DNA of 64,000 nt from Hofstenia miamia (Eukaryota; Xenacoelomorpha; Acoela; Hofsteniidae). How positions within the stretch are numbered: the stretch's first letter is position 1; each line of letters begins with the position of its first letter. The stretch spans positions 193,764 to 257,763 of the forward strand of contig CABFPE010000201.1 of assembly GCA_900660155.1 (NCBI GenBank), given 5' to 3'. The notes under the pieces are model-generated. The model did no database searches. It saw nothing but the letters and a program-made list of their open reading frames with translations, and was not told the origin of the DNA. Below, piece by piece: positions 11,425-23,220 of the stretch. The translations under genes were made by a program, and so were the position numbers.

Positions 11425-13281
11425 CAGGGCTGTTTAAAACAAACTCTGGGCCCTGGGCATTTAGTTTTTTGAGGAACCTTTTAACTACTTTTCAAAAACG
11501 GACATTAAAGGTTTTAATAAAAGACTCATAACACTAACAATTTAATAAAATCATAATAAAACAAACGAAGTGTATAAGTTTTCTAATAAAAAATTTCATT
11601 CTTGTTTTGGAAATTGTGAAATCTCTTATTGTCTCAGAGAAGTCTACTTTTTGTAAGATATCGTTTTCAATAGACATTATATTTAAGCTGTTGAACCTGT
11701 CGTCTGACATAGAACTTCTCAGATCATTTTCACAAACTTAAGTTACTAAATGGACGCGGACGCTCTGTACTACAATTTGTGATCATCATTGACAATATAT
11801 TACAACAATATTTGGGATTAACATATTTGCTTCTTTGTGATGAAGAAATTGGTGAATATTAGAAATACTTCTATTAGTTTCTATTGATGAATCCTCAGCT
11901 ATGTATGTTTGAAGATGTTTTACTTAATTTGTTAGATCTAATTTGCACACATCGTTGTTATATGTATCTCCAAGTAATGCACCGGCTTGTTTCTATTGAT
12001 GATAGTAGAGGTAGCTGTTGAAAAATCCAAATTTATCATTAAGATTGTTGTATGATGTTTGTTGCTGAATAATAGAGTTACAGACAATCTAATATTGTTA
12101 AGAATGTATTCTAAATTTTTCACCAGAACTCAACTCTGTATTGACATCCTCTCCTGGACCATCAAAAAATGAAATTTTCCTACCACGTCTAGCAGTCCTT
12201 TGTTGAACGAATTGTTTTTCAACAATGTATACTCACTAGTGCTTTCTCTTCATAATAATCAAATTTATCTCTTAATCCTTTTATATAATTATGCAATGAC
12301 TTATATACAGATACAGCATTGGAAAGAGACATTTCTGGGCTTTGCAACATTATTGAAGATTGATTTATTCTTGATAGTATGTCATACCAAAAATGAAGTA
12401 AAAAGGAAAACTGTTTGACGCATCTTGTCTTGTCTCAGGTTTTTCAAAGGTGTTTTCTTCCATCTCGAAAAGCAATGCAATGATGCTGTCATAATTGAAA
12501 AGCAATGTATTTTACAGCATTGGCACGACATGGCCAACGTGTCTGAGAAATTGACTGTAAATTGACTAATGTCTTTACCTTCAAAAGATTCCACCGTTTT
12601 GTTGAGGATTCGAAGAAAACATACACTCGTTGTACAAGACAAAAAACTTGTGTTGCTTGAGACATGATTCTGCTGATCTTTGTCCAACCAAATTTATTGA
12701 ATGGGTTGCACATGGTATATAGAGAGCTAGGTTGTTCTTTTTCCAAATACGAGCCTGAAGACCTTTGTAACAACCTGCCATGTTAGCAGCATTGTTGTAA
12801 AATTGGCCACGACAGTCTTCTAGCTTCAAATTATTATCTCTTAATTCATATTAATCAGAAAATTATCCAGTCTGAGTGTTTTCTCCGTAACAAAATCATG
12901 TTTTATTTGGTTCTTTTTTTGCTTTCGACGTTTTTCAGCACCTGACTTGTGTTTGTACATCTAAAATATCAAAACATTATTAAATATATATAAATAATCT
13001 TGTGTTCAATATCTACAGGCATAGGTACACAAATAAAATTGAGGAATAAAATATAGTGGATAAACTATCTTGTAAATATTTTTCAAGGCTTTTAAAAGTC
13101 CACTGCTTATTAAATGACTCAGTTCAAAATAAATATGACAATTTTTTAAAGAAGAGGCAACATTCAATTGGCTGTGTTTTGTATTATGTATGTATTATGC
13201 ATTAATTATTGTCCTAAGCCTCCGTTCTTTTACCGGTCCCTGGGCTAGTGCCCAGGTTAGCCCTTGGGTTATACAGCCCTG
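11425..13281 (-). mobile_element. hAT transposon relic with transposase fragment
   Basis: The ends are CAGGGCTGTTTAA at left and the complement of CAGGGCTGTATAA at right, followed inward by GGGCC/GGGCA-rich sequence on both sides. Flanking 8-bp duplications are ACCAAAAC (11417-11424) and ATCAAAAC (13282-13289), one mismatch. The 1857-bp body encodes a broken hAT transposase on the - strand. The element appears inserted beside or into a LINE reverse-transcriptase fragment that resumes at about 13290. Confidence 0.85.
12540..12830 (-). pseudogene. hAT transposase (DUF4371/ZMYM-like) fragment
   Basis: The - strand frame starting at 12829 reads through a GQFYNNAANMAG motif, a GLQARIWKKN block, then ALYIPCATHSINLVG. 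This is the signature of the DUF4371-type hAT transposase catalytic core (usually GQSYDNAANM-G...C-AHSLNLV). A second frame continues with VFFESSTKRWNLLK, the next conserved block (FFSSSTKRW). The two halves lie in different frames, and the start, zinc finger and C-terminal dimerisation domain are missing or unreadable. The enzyme would have cut and pasted the element bounded by 11425-13281. It is clearly dead. Family recognition is strong. Exact borders are approximate. Confidence 0.8.
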
Positions 13282-13289
13282 ATCAAAAC

Positions 13290-13610
13290 TCATAGTTGAT
13301 ATTCTAAGACATGATAACAAATTATATACGAATAATGAGGAAAAGGAAACAACTTTTTTCAACACTTGTTTCACTGGCAAGCATTTAATGAATTACAAAT
13401 TTGACGAAAAACTTCGTAAAGAAATTGAAAAATGTATTTTATATACTATAGCAATGATATAAATAATTTAAATGACCGCATTACCCTAAGTGAAATAAAT
13501 AGATCGTTAAAAGTTTTGCGTGCCAATGGTAAAAGTTTTGATCCAGATGGAATACATCCTCTTATGCTAAGAAATTAGGTTTTTACGTAAAAGCAGCAAT
13601 ATGTTACTTC
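13290..13610 (+). mobile_element. LINE reverse-transcriptase N-terminal fragment
   Basis: In the + strand frame I read ITLSEINRSLKVLRANGKSF and then DPDGIHPLMLRN, the first conserved block of LINE reverse transcriptases (normally LK-NKA-GPDGIHP-LK). Upstream residues fit the linker that precedes it. The fragment stops within about 50 bp. It starts at the right border of the hAT element, which probably inserted into this LINE. It is separate from the LINE that begins just downstream. Confidence 0.6.
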
Positions 13611-14745
13611 TGAAGAATTTGATGAAATAGTTAATATTAAAATCAATAAAATTTATAAATATTCCTGGTTTGATTCAAAATTTGAGTTGCATGCAGACAG
13701 TGGGTAATACACGCTAATACAATAATGAAGTTATTTGAATCATAATCTGGTTACATAAATATACTAAGAAATTTAATAAATTCCAATATAAAGTAATGAA
13801 AACAGCAATTGGTGCAAAATTGAAACGTAAAGGAGACGCTTTTGAGATAATTACTCATTGTCCACAATTAGATATCAATAATAAAACCAATACTATAAAA
13901 TATCTTTTAAATTGTGTTAAATCTATATCAAATCAAGAAGAGCCCTTATTACAACAAATTATAGTATCATCCAAATTTACACATCAGATGCAGGATTACA
14001 CACAACATGGATTAAAAAATATTTTGAATTTAAAACAAATACTAAGTTATCTAGAGACTTCAGTCTGCAAACACATAATATGCTCAATATCTGGTACAAA
14101 AACAATTATAAACGGTCTGAAATTATACCATTTAAGTTAAATTTATGGAATGGAGATAAATTCAAATAGAACAAGTAATTTATACGATTGTCAAATGGTA
14201 ACATTTATTTTTTGCATAATTAACAATCATATGCAATATTCAGAAATTCTAAAGGCTAGTCCTCTTTTAGAGGATGGACGAATTAAGCGGGTATTTAGAA
14301 ATTTTTCTAATCTTGATAACTTTATTAATGAACTAAGATTATCATTTACATTAAAACTTGAATTATGAACATAGTGTTTGTGGCATAAAGTCGAAATTCA
14401 TTAAATGCTTGAAAAATCAAAGTGAAAATGTACAATTGAGTAATACTATTACTCCTACAATCAAAGAATTTCAACATTCGAAGATATTTAAGCCAAAATT
14501 AGTCATTTCAAGTAATAATTTAAAAAATGATGATGGTAGTTTAAATGAAAAAGAATGCAAAAAAATTGTTCAAAATGTTGATAAATCAATTAAAAATTTG
14601 GGAACGAAAGGGCCAAGTGTAGAACAATTGAAATTAAATGAAAAAATGATATTATCTTACTTTGTAAATCTGATGAAGATGCAAATATAACAGAAAGAGC
14701 ACTTGGTAACTTGAGGAACATAAGTATAAAAAATCGATCAAACTT

Positions 14746-15276
14746 ATGCCAAAAATCAAAATTACTAATATACCTTTATATGAAGACGTAACTAACTTTA
14801 AGGAATTTAAATCTAAACTATTTGCTGATAATGAAAATATTCTCAAGGATTTTGAAATTGAACATTGTGAATTAATATACAGTAATGTTAACAATTATAG
14901 CAAATGCGAAGAAATAATAATGAAGGTTTCAGCAAAATTGAGACATGCGCTGATTGGAAAAAAATTAAAGCTTGGTTTTGGAATTGTTCGTACTTTTGAT
15001 CATTATTATATAAGAAAATGTAGTAACTGTGGTGAATTTGGTCATTCTACAAAGGTATGTTCAATGAAAACACCTAACTGTATGTACTGCATGGATAATC
15101 ACAACTATAAGAATTGTCCAGTTAAAAATGTTAAGGAAATGCATAAATGCATCAACTGCAAAAATCCAAATATGTTTAAGAAATCACATAGTAGCCATAA
15201 CGCATTTAGCAAAGAGTGTCCTATTTATAAAAATCAAATGCACTTAACTATTTTGAAGACCAATCATGAATTGTAA
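14746..15276 (+). pseudogene. LINE ORF1 (gag-like) with CCHC zinc knuckles
   Basis: A 176-codon open stretch within the LINE. The N-terminal half (KIKITNIPLYEDVTNFKEF onward) resembles the RRM-like part of I/Jockey gag proteins. The C-terminal half has knuckles: C-SNC-GEFGHSTKVC, then a C-MYC-MDNHNYKNC block, then C-INC-KN...H...KEC. Such proteins bind LINE RNA for packaging in ribonucleoprotein particles. The frame upstream (14358-14690) looks like the broken start of the same protein. ORF2 follows about 60 bp downstream, matching normal LINE order. It lacks a credible start in this frame, so I treat it as a pseudogene. Confidence 0.7.
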
Positions 15277-15329
15277 TAAAGTTGCATACGAAAATATTAT
15301 ACCTTGCAACAAAGTAAATGAAAAAATTG

Positions 15330-15960
15330 TAACTAAGCAAAATAAATTAAAATGTGTAAATACCAATTTCCAGAGTATTATGAATAAAGGTGATAAATTT
15401 TACGATCTAATTCAGAATTTTGATGGCAGTACAATCATTGGCGTTACGGAAACTTGGTTACTTAAAAGGTTTAAATGACAAATATTTAATCTTTCGAAAA
15501 GATAGAGGACAAGTTTTAACACATAAAAGCAGAGATGGTGGGGTTTTTCTAAATATACCACGCAAATTCAAACCAATAATCAGAGATGATATTTCTGAAA
15601 AAGATTCTGAATTTGATAGATTATGGGTTAAATTTAATATATGTGGAGTCTGTTATTTGATCAATTTAAGCTATTGCAGTAAAAAACAATCATTTCAAAC
15701 TTTTGAAGAAAACTTTTACAAAGAGTAGAAATCAAACAGCAAACTTAGTTTTGTGTGAAATTGAAAAAAGTAAAATTAACGATTCAATTAATGTCTTTAA
15801 TATAGAAGTTCTGAATAAAAATATACCAACGCATATCAACTTTGTTAATTTTTCTTTGATTGATTATATCATTACTGACATCTCAAGCATTAAGACATAT
15901 GAAGTATTGTTATAGATTATTGCATATCAGACCACTTACTAACAATATTTAATAATATAA
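15330..15960 (+). pseudogene. LINE ORF2 APE-type endonuclease remnant
   Basis: Successive frames read NTNFQSIMNKGDKF, then a TETWL block near 15450, an IFRKDRG...GGVFL block (about 15485-15555), and finally IDYIITD...SDH near 15855-15935. This is the order of motifs in APE-type LINE endonucleases, which nick target DNA to prime reverse transcription. The blocks are spread over several frames and a central part is shortened, so the enzyme is dead. It sits directly after the gag-like ORF1 and before the reverse-transcriptase remnant. Confidence 0.65.
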
Positions 15961-16489
15961 AATCTCAAAGAGATTCACGGATATATCGCACTAAAAGATT
16001 TTATTCAAAGAAATACTTTAACAAAAATAATTTTTTGGAAGAATTGATCAACTTAAGATATGGATATCTAAAGAAACGAAAAAATGCATTAGAAAAAAGT
16101 AAAAGGCATATGAAATTTTTTTTCAATCAGAACGAAGGATCATTTTAAAACATTAAGAAATAATGCCTCAACAAAATGCAATTTTGATCTACAAGATTTT
16201 TTACAAAATTCTTTAATGAATAAAATCTGTTAAACAAAAGTGGTCATTGATTTCGAATTTTTTAAATTTTAAAGAAGAAAATGAAATTCCTTATATAGTA
16301 AATGATAATGGTGAATGTATTACAAATGACAAAGAAATCAGTAATATTTTAAATGAAAGATTTGTGAATCTAGGAAATAATGACAACCTAAATACAAAGT
16401 TTAAGCATTTCTATCATAAACATCGCAATATTTTTGAAAAAACGATAATCCCTATAAAAAAAGATTTATTACTTTAGTAGAATTTTAAA

Positions 16490-17240
16490 AAGAAACAAAG
16501 AAAATTAATTGGAACAAAGCGAAAGGTCATCGTGAATTTCCTCCCTGGTTGTTGAAAGGTGGCTTAGATATTTTATTGAGACCTCTGTGTGACATATTTA
16601 ATCAATGCTTGGCAGAATCAACTTATCCTGATTACGTACAAATTGCTAAAGTTACACCAATATATAAGAAAGGAAGAAAAGATCTTGCAGAAAATTAACA
16701 ACCAATTTCATTATTAACAGTAATTAATAAAATGTCTGAAAAATTTTTATACTGATAAAATTCACCTATATGTGGAACAAAATGAATTAATATCAAAACA
16801 TCAGGGTGGCTTTCAAAAAGATACTTCTACAAATGATGCTTTACTTTATGCTGTTGAAAACTGGAGATCAGAATTAGATAAGAATGAAAAATATATATAG
16901 CATCACTAGATATTTCAAAACAAAATCGAAATTAGAGAAAGTATTTAAATGGGTAAAATACATAATTAGTAACAAAAATCGAAAAGAAATAATGTGTAAA
17001 TATCATCTGAGATCATTAGAAGTTCTTCAAAATATTGGATGTTTATCGATATTTTGGAATAGAAAATCGAGCATTTCTAATCATCTAAATCAAAGAACAA
17101 TTACATTTGGTACAACTAAGTATAGCAGAAAAGTAATGAAGAACGTATTCCTAAGTTATTCAATATCGCTATGGAACAAATTGAATTGCAGCACAAGTAG
17201 TGGAAAAATTACACAATATTTAAGAAGATTAAAAACATGA
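16490..17240 (+). pseudogene. LINE ORF2 reverse transcriptase remnant, active site deleted
   Basis: From about 16540 the frame reads FPPWLLKGGLDILLRPLCDI, AESTYPDYVQIAKVTPIYKK, and ISLLTVINKMSEK. After a frame change it continues with ISKHQGGFQKDTSTNDALL and SLDISK. These are reverse-transcriptase fingers and palm blocks 1-3. Sequence then jumps to a C-terminal region (16884-17240) ending SLWNKLNCSTSSGKITQYL, the usual LINE ORF2 end. The blocks with the catalytic ADD motif and thumb are missing. In-frame stops are present as well. Confidence 0.7.
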
Positions 17241-17465
17241 TTATATGAAAAATATCAATTATCTGACTAATTATAGAATAAGATGTGCAACTCAAGAACA
17301 ATACGTAAAAAAATTTATTAATTTATATGTATTTTATAAATGTAACAAACATTTACTGAGATAACTAAGCTCATATGAAGAAAGTTGCATTATTTATATT
17401 TTTAACAAGTTTGTAAACTTAATACATGTTTTGTACGAGAATTTAAATATATGTTGTTGTTGTTG

Positions 17466-17602
17466 ATTTAAGATCAATAATTAATAAAGTCCCATATAAA
17501 TCATTTTGCTGCTACTTTAAATGGGCAACACGCCATTGGGACGTAATTATATTAAACGTTATCATTTAAAAATTGTATGCTCATCTATGATTTATATCGA
17601 AA
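17466..17602. other. Spacer between LINE tail and tandem duplication
   Basis: Short AT-rich spacer without recognised features. It ends exactly where the first tandem unit begins. Confidence 0.5.
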
Positions 17603-17899
17603 AACAGAACGTATTCACCATTATCTATCTGTCAACAAGATGAAGAATATTTCTTATTCTCATGTGATCCATTTTCGAATTGTAGAACTTTTCAACTATT
17701 GGACTTAAATAATGAAGATTTTCATAAATTGATTTATTTTATAATAAACGGTGGTCGATTTTAGCACATAGAACAATAAAAAAGATGTAAACTAGGTAAA
17801 TAATCTAAAGGAACTGCTTTTATTGTAAAATTTTGGAATACTTTGTAAATTTTTTTAATATGTTTGTAAGTTTTTTGCTCACATAGAGAAGCTATTAGA

Positions 17900-17919
17900 A
17901 TATATATATATATATATAT
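17900..17919. repeat. (TA)n microsatellite
   Basis: Pure TA tract closing the P-like 3' end in unit 1. Confidence 0.9.
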
Positions 17920-17920
17920 T

Positions 17921-18398
17921 CTTACATCGAAGAGACACAAGGGCACCTTACTACAAGAATCCATGAACATATTTCAGGTCACCTAACATCAACATTAAAA
18001 ATACAAGAAGACCAATTACGCATATTTGGGCCTTGAAGAAATGCAAAACAAGGATCCTGTAGCAAAGTTATTGTGTTCTTCTTCATTAATTTATGAATAT
18101 ACACGTGAAGATTTTCAAAAATCTTACATTGAAGAAACACAAGGACACCTTACTACAAGAATCCATGAACATTTTTCAGGTCACCTAACATCAACATCTA
18201 ATTAAAAAAGAATTTCAAAACCACTATATGCATGTATAAAGAGTGAAATAAGATCAAGATTGATGAATAAACAGAAAAGTTGTTTTAAAATGAACATTTC
18301 CTAATGCATGCAATTTTAATTAATTTTAAGTGTAGTTAATTGTAATTAATTTTCCTTCCAAATTTGCCGAAAAAGATTTTGAATCGAAACCGGTCGCA
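17921..18398 (+). mobile_element. 478-bp insertion with GIY-YIG-like repeats, present only in unit 1
   Basis: Absent from the matching place in unit 2, between two TA tracts. Two direct copies (about 17933-17993 and 18122-18200) each encode YIEETQGHLTTRIHEH followed by FSGHLTST or ISGHLTST. That resembles the YIGET-R-L-TRI-EH part of GIY-YIG endonucleases found in Penelope-like retroelements. The key Gly of YIG is replaced by Glu. The identification is tentative. Confidence 0.4.
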
Positions 18399-18860
18399 TA
18401 TATATATACATGTATATATAAAACGGAGGCATGAGGATCAGGGGAACAATAAAGAATTAGCAGACGGATACAAATGAAGTGAAGGTGAAAATAGACGTGT
18501 GGGATTTGTGTAGCAATGATGATTTGAAGAAGCATAAAGTGTCACCACCACGCCCAGTTGGGCGATCAGCACGGATACGAGCATGTGCGGAGTGATTAGT
18601 GGCATGACAACAGAGTCATCAGGACGAAGCCAAGTTTTAGTGATGACAGTGATACCGAGGATTGTTTAACGAAATGCATACATATACATCAATTTTATGT
18701 GAACACATGGGCCAATTTCATTTTGAAAGATAGAATAGTATGTTTTTTTCATTTTTATTTGAATGTGATGCTAATTTTTAAAGATCCGGTTAAAACCGGT
18801 TAAAAGCCGGCTAAGTTTAGAAGTTATCCGGTTAAGGTATATGGGGACGCACAGCACTAA
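18399..18860. repeat. Conserved non-coding block between TA tracts, copy 1
   Basis: Nearly identical to 20975-21463. It is less AT-rich than the surroundings, with a central GC-richer part (about 18540-18660: CACCACGCCCAGTTGGGCG and onward). It ends with repeated CCGGTTAA-type motifs. No credible reading frame, tRNA or known RNA fold was recognised. It lies between the 3' end of one P-like copy and the 5' region of the next. Confidence 0.6.
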
Positions 18861-19556
18861 TATATAAATATATATATATATAAGGGATGATACAGAAAGG
18901 GGCCGAGGTGCCCCTCTAAAATAAGAAAAATTAATTAACATTGTACAATAAAAATTACAAAAGTATATTTCTTAATACCGTCAAATGGAGTAAATAGGAA
19001 CAGTTTTTTAAGTTTTTTTGAAAGATCTGATATTTGAAAAATGAATTTCATTGAACTTTTACATTATAATGCGTCCTATAGATCTTGAAATTACATTTTA
19101 AAAAAATTTGAATGTTTATTTTTTTGTATAAAATATTATTGAATTTTCTTAAAATATAATTTTTAGACTTGTATACACTTACTTTTGGAAATTTATTAGT
19201 TTTTAGGTTAAGATTCATTTCTTTTCTGTAGGGAATTTCAATTTTAGCATAACATTTATATTATTTTAATTTTAAAAATACTAATAAAATTAGATGGGCA
19301 TAGCTACGGCTACCCTGTGGCACATAAACTAATAGTGATAAATTTATGCGCAAATGAATAAATTCTAGCGGAGGGGGAATATAATTTTCTCTACGTTGTA
19401 GTTGTAGCTTATCTAAACTTGGGCGGCAACTCAATCAAAACAATATCATATCACATTGTAATTTTACCCTTTAAATTTGTCTCCAAACGTTTTCTATTAC
19501 TAACTATCACTATACTGTAGATTATCTGCAGTACTGTGTATTTATGGATTTATAAT

Positions 19557-20815
19557 ATGCCTCGTAGTTGTTCGGTTGCCGGATGTACCTCTACTTATTA
19601 TGGGACTACAGAATGAATTAACTTTTATAGATTTCCTAAATAGATTGCTATTCAAGAAGAATCACTCAAAAATGTGATAAAAATTTAAGTTATTGATACT
19701 GTTACTAACAATATGTTCATCTGTTCAAAGCATTGGCCAGCAAATGCTAAATTTAAAAAATTCGAGGAGGGCATATGGTCCCTTTGGATCTTCCAACATT
19801 ATTTCCGAAACTACCTAAATCTATGTTGCCAGTAACTCCGCCAAATAAACATTCCGCAGCAGTAATAGATCTACCCAATCAGATGAACTGAACACGTTTC
19901 TGCAGCGAGATACAATAAACCTGACAGCATTTCACGATAAATTATTAGTTTGAACTTCATCTTTAAGTGTTGACCTATATTGAGACATCGTCTTGTTTTA
20001 CCAAGGGTCAGAACTTTGCTAAAGTTTACATCAGCTTACAATTCATTATCAATGTCAAAAACTGTATCTGAAATTTTGTTTCGTTGCTTGAGCATTCTCG
20101 ATATTGCATGCTATTTGCATATGAAATTTATTTTAAGCATTCAGTTCTTTATTCTGGTGGACATTTTTTTTAGAATTCTGGCAGTTAATCCTTCAGAAAA
20201 AGTCCGTTCAATGCTCGTGATTATGATGAAGTATTTTTTTTTAAAAAAGAGATTTCTTATAAGAATTATTCCTGTACATTCTTAAATTGTGATTTCCTTT
20301 ACAATGTATTGCAAGATGTACATTTCTGTTATGGACATTGTTCATGTTCATCAAATTGATGTGGCTAAAACTTTCATTTTCCATTTTGATTTAAAGTTGG
20401 CAGAAGAATCAGAAAAGTATTCATTTCAATTTTGCACGAATGATATCATTTAATTGCTCATTGACGAATTGCCTTTTGTCAATCGCCTGATCATATATCA
20501 GCTGCAGTATATGTGGCAGGATATATATGTAAGAGCACAACAATCTTCTCTATAGATGCAACTTCTGTCTCATATGATTCAACGTTCATAGGTCTTTTAA
20601 ATAGAGGTGGATTACATTACCCTAAAGGGAAGTTACCATTCTCACTCATAAACAGAACGTATTCACCATTATCTATCTGTCAACAAGATGAAGAATATTT
20701 CTTATTCTCATGTGATCCACTTTCGAATTGTAGAACTTTTCAACTATTGGACTTAAACAAAGACGATTTTAATAAATTGATTTATTTTATAATAAACGGT
20801 GGTTGATTTTACCAC
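19557..20815 (+). pseudogene. THAP-domain P-element-like transposase, copy 1
   Basis: From the ATG at 19557 the frame reads MPRSCSVAGCTSTYYGTTE, a stop, then INFYRFPK. Downstream comes ICSKHWPANAKFKKF. This gives the C-x4-C...C-x2-H zinc ligands of a THAP DNA-binding domain. The C-terminal end (20513-20803) reads VAGYICKS, then LLNRGGLHYPKGKLPFSL, the conserved RGGL-YP ending of P-element/THAP9 transposases, closing with a stop at about 20804. The catalytic middle is only partly readable across frames and carries stops. It was once a cut-and-paste transposase acting in the nucleus and is now dead. The last 155 bp lie in the next tandem unit. Confidence 0.75.
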
Positions 20816-20939
20816 ATAGAACAATAAGAAAGAAGTAAACGAGGTAAATAATCTAAAGGAACTGCATTTATTGTAAAATGTTTGAAATACTTTGTAAATT
20901 TACTTAATATGTTTTTGCTCACATAGAGAAGATATTATA

Positions 20940-20941
<2 letters not shown>

Positions 20942-20974
<33 letters not shown>
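20942..20974. repeat. (TA)n microsatellite
   Basis: TA tract at the 3' border of the P-like copy in unit 2. Confidence 0.9.
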
Positions 20975-20981
<7 letters not shown>

Positions 20982-21460
20982 ATATATAACACGGAGGGAT
21001 TATGATCAGGGGAACGATAAAGAATTAGCAGACGGATACAAATAAAAAAAATTAGAACAGCTTCAAATGAATTGAAGATGAAAATAGACGTGTGGGATTT
21101 GTGTAGCAATGATGATTTGAAGAAGCATAAAGTGTCACCACCACGCCCAGTTGGGCGATCAGCACGGATACGAGCATGTGCGGAGTGATTAGTGGCATGA
21201 CAACAGAGTCATCAGGACGAAGCCAAGTTTTAGTGATGAAAGTGATGCGAGGATTGTTTAACGAAATGCATACATATACATCAATTTTATGTTAACACAT
21301 GGGCCAATTTCATTTTGAAAGATAGAATAGTATGTTTTTTTCATTTTTATTTGAATGTGATGCTAATTTTTAAAGATCCTGTTAAAACCGGTTAAAAGCC
21401 GGCTAAGTTTAGAAGTTATCCGATCCGTTTAATCCGGTTAAAGTATATGGGGACGTACNA

Positions 21461-21463
<3 letters not shown>
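20975..21463. repeat. Conserved non-coding block between TA tracts, copy 2
   Basis: Second copy of 18399-18860 with a few small insertions and one undetermined base (21459). Confidence 0.65.

Positions 21464-21494
<31 letters not shown>
21464..21494. repeat. (TA)n microsatellite
   Basis: TA tract at the 5' border of the P-like region in unit 2. Confidence 0.9.
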
Positions 21495-21498
<4 letters not shown>

Positions 21499-21971
21499 GG
21501 ATGATACAGAGAGAGGCCGAGGTGCCCCTCTAAAATAAGAAAAATTAATTAACATTTTACAATAAAAATTACCAAAGTAAATTCCTTAATACCGTCAAAT
21601 GGAGTAAATAGGAACAGTTTTTTAAGTTTTTTTTGAAAGATCTGGTATTTGAAAAATGAATTTCATTGAACTTTTACACTATAATGTGTCCTATAGATCT
21701 TGAAATTACGTTTTAAAAAATTTGAATATTTATTTTTTTGTATAAAATATTATTGAATTTTCTTAAAATATAATTTATAGACATGTATATACTTACTTTT
21801 GGAAATTTATTAGTTTTTAGGTTAAGATTCATTTCTTTTCTGTAGGGAATTTTAATTTTAGCATAAAATTTTAAATTATTTTACTTTTAAAAATACTAAT
21901 AAAATTAGATGAGCATAGCTATGGCTACCCAGTTGCACATAAACTAATAGTGATAAATTTATACGCAAAAG

Positions 21972-23220
21972 AACAATGCAAAATATTAGGCATAGCATGA
22001 GTAATAATTAAATTAAATTTTCATCTTGTATTCAAACTCAACACCATGCACCTATTCCAAAAATTCCAAAAACCAATTTGTGTGGCATATCAAAAGTCAG
22101 CATAATTTTTTTAATTTTAGAATTTAGTGATTTTAGCAATAGTTTTAAATTTTTGAATTGGATGAATTTCTTTAATTTTACCAACATATTTAACAAAATT
22201 GATTTAAATTGAGACTAAGCAAATATTCATACAATTAGGTGAAAACTTTGCAATTTACTTAATCCTATACCATTGATTTATTTTGTAGTGCATAATGGAA
22301 AAATCTCGTAAGAACGCATCATGCTAATCTTAAAGGATAATTTGAAATTTGAAAAAAATGTACTGATTCTTGAAAAATTGCACCATTAGACGAAATATTT
22401 TTTGTTGGAAAATCTTTATCCCGACAGATGGCGCTCGAAAGTGCTAAATATAGTCTATCTTAATACATTAGGAAATATTATTTTGTGCAATTTCTTCTAA
22501 AGTATGCAACATTTTTAAAAACAACTCTGAGAATATGAGTGTTAATGTCCTTAAGATTCCATAGAACCATCAAAGCACTCATTGACTTTGCTAGTTTTTT
22601 GGTCAATTTATGGCAGCTTTTTGTCAAAAATCAACGATTTTTGAGGTAAATTTCAATATTTCGGGCTGTGAGGGAACATTTTCAAAGAACAACTCTCGGA
22701 ATTTGATTGGCTGCCGCATGACGAATCAATTTCACGTTATTCGGTAGTAATCCCTTTACCCATTGTACGGTCAATTTACCATTCAATTGAGAGCGTCTGT
22801 TTCCAGAAACACTACATGGCTGGTAATTCAAATCTAATTTTGGACGCGAAGGATTTCAATTACAGGGGTTTGTATTTTTTCAATCTATACTTGTATATAA
22901 TTTAATTTTGCTCCATATTCTAAATGTGCACCAGAAAATATGTGCAGCAACCTATAAAATTCACGACTAAATAAGATGATAGAATNNNNNNNNNNNNNNN
23001 NNNNNNNNNNNNNNNNNNNNNNNNNNNNNNNNNNNNNNNNNNNNNNNNNNNNNNNNNNNNNNNNNNNNNNNNNNNNNNNNNNNNNNNNNNNNNNNNNNNN
23101 NNNNNNNNNNNNNNNNNNNNNNNNNNNNNNNNNNNNNNNNNNNNNNNNNNNNNNNNNNNNNNNNNNNNNATATATATATATATATATATGTATATCAAGG
23201 TTACCTAACAAACAGCTGAA
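21972..23220. other. Extra sequence in unit 2, with assembly gap
   Basis: Alignment with unit 1 breaks at about 21972 and resumes at AATGAATAAATTCTAGC (23221). The extra DNA has no recognised gene. A scrap near 22430-22480 resembles the mini-MITE at 6915. The gap (184 N, 22986-23169) is bordered by (TA)n. Confidence 0.55.
22986..23169. other. Assembly gap (184 N)
   Basis: Run of N; open frames drawn through it are meaningless. Confidence 1.

Larger units (their letters stand above)
13612..17465 (+). mobile_element. Degenerate LINE (I/Jockey-like) with gag-like ORF1, endonuclease and partial RT
   Basis: On the + strand the order is a gag-like region ending in CCHC knuckles, an APE-type endonuclease, the start of a reverse transcriptase, a C-terminal end and a (TTG)n tail at about 17452-17465. 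The RT is internally deleted: it runs to the LDISK block (about 16910) and then jumps to the C-terminal region, so the YADD active site is absent. Many stops and frame changes show long decay. Its 3' end lies about 140 bp left of the P-like tandem duplication. The 5' border is approximate. Confidence 0.7.
17603..20650 (+). repeat. Tandem duplication unit 1 (P-element-like transposon, permuted)
   Basis: Unit 1 runs from AACAGAACGTATTCACC (17603) to CTCACTCATA (20650). In order it holds the last exon-like end of a P-like transposase, a (TA)n tract, a 478-bp insertion (17921-18398), a conserved non-coding block, another (TA)n, a 5' region, and a THAP-transposase frame. Unit 2 starts at the next base with the same AACAGAACG and stops at the same CTCACTCATA (26470). 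The transposase frame reads on across the unit 1/unit 2 junction. Confidence 0.75.

Noticed and set aside
18560-18640. tRNA or tRNA-derived SINE in the conserved block of the tandem units
   Set aside because: No A-box plus GGTTCGA-type B-box pair and no cloverleaf could be drawn.
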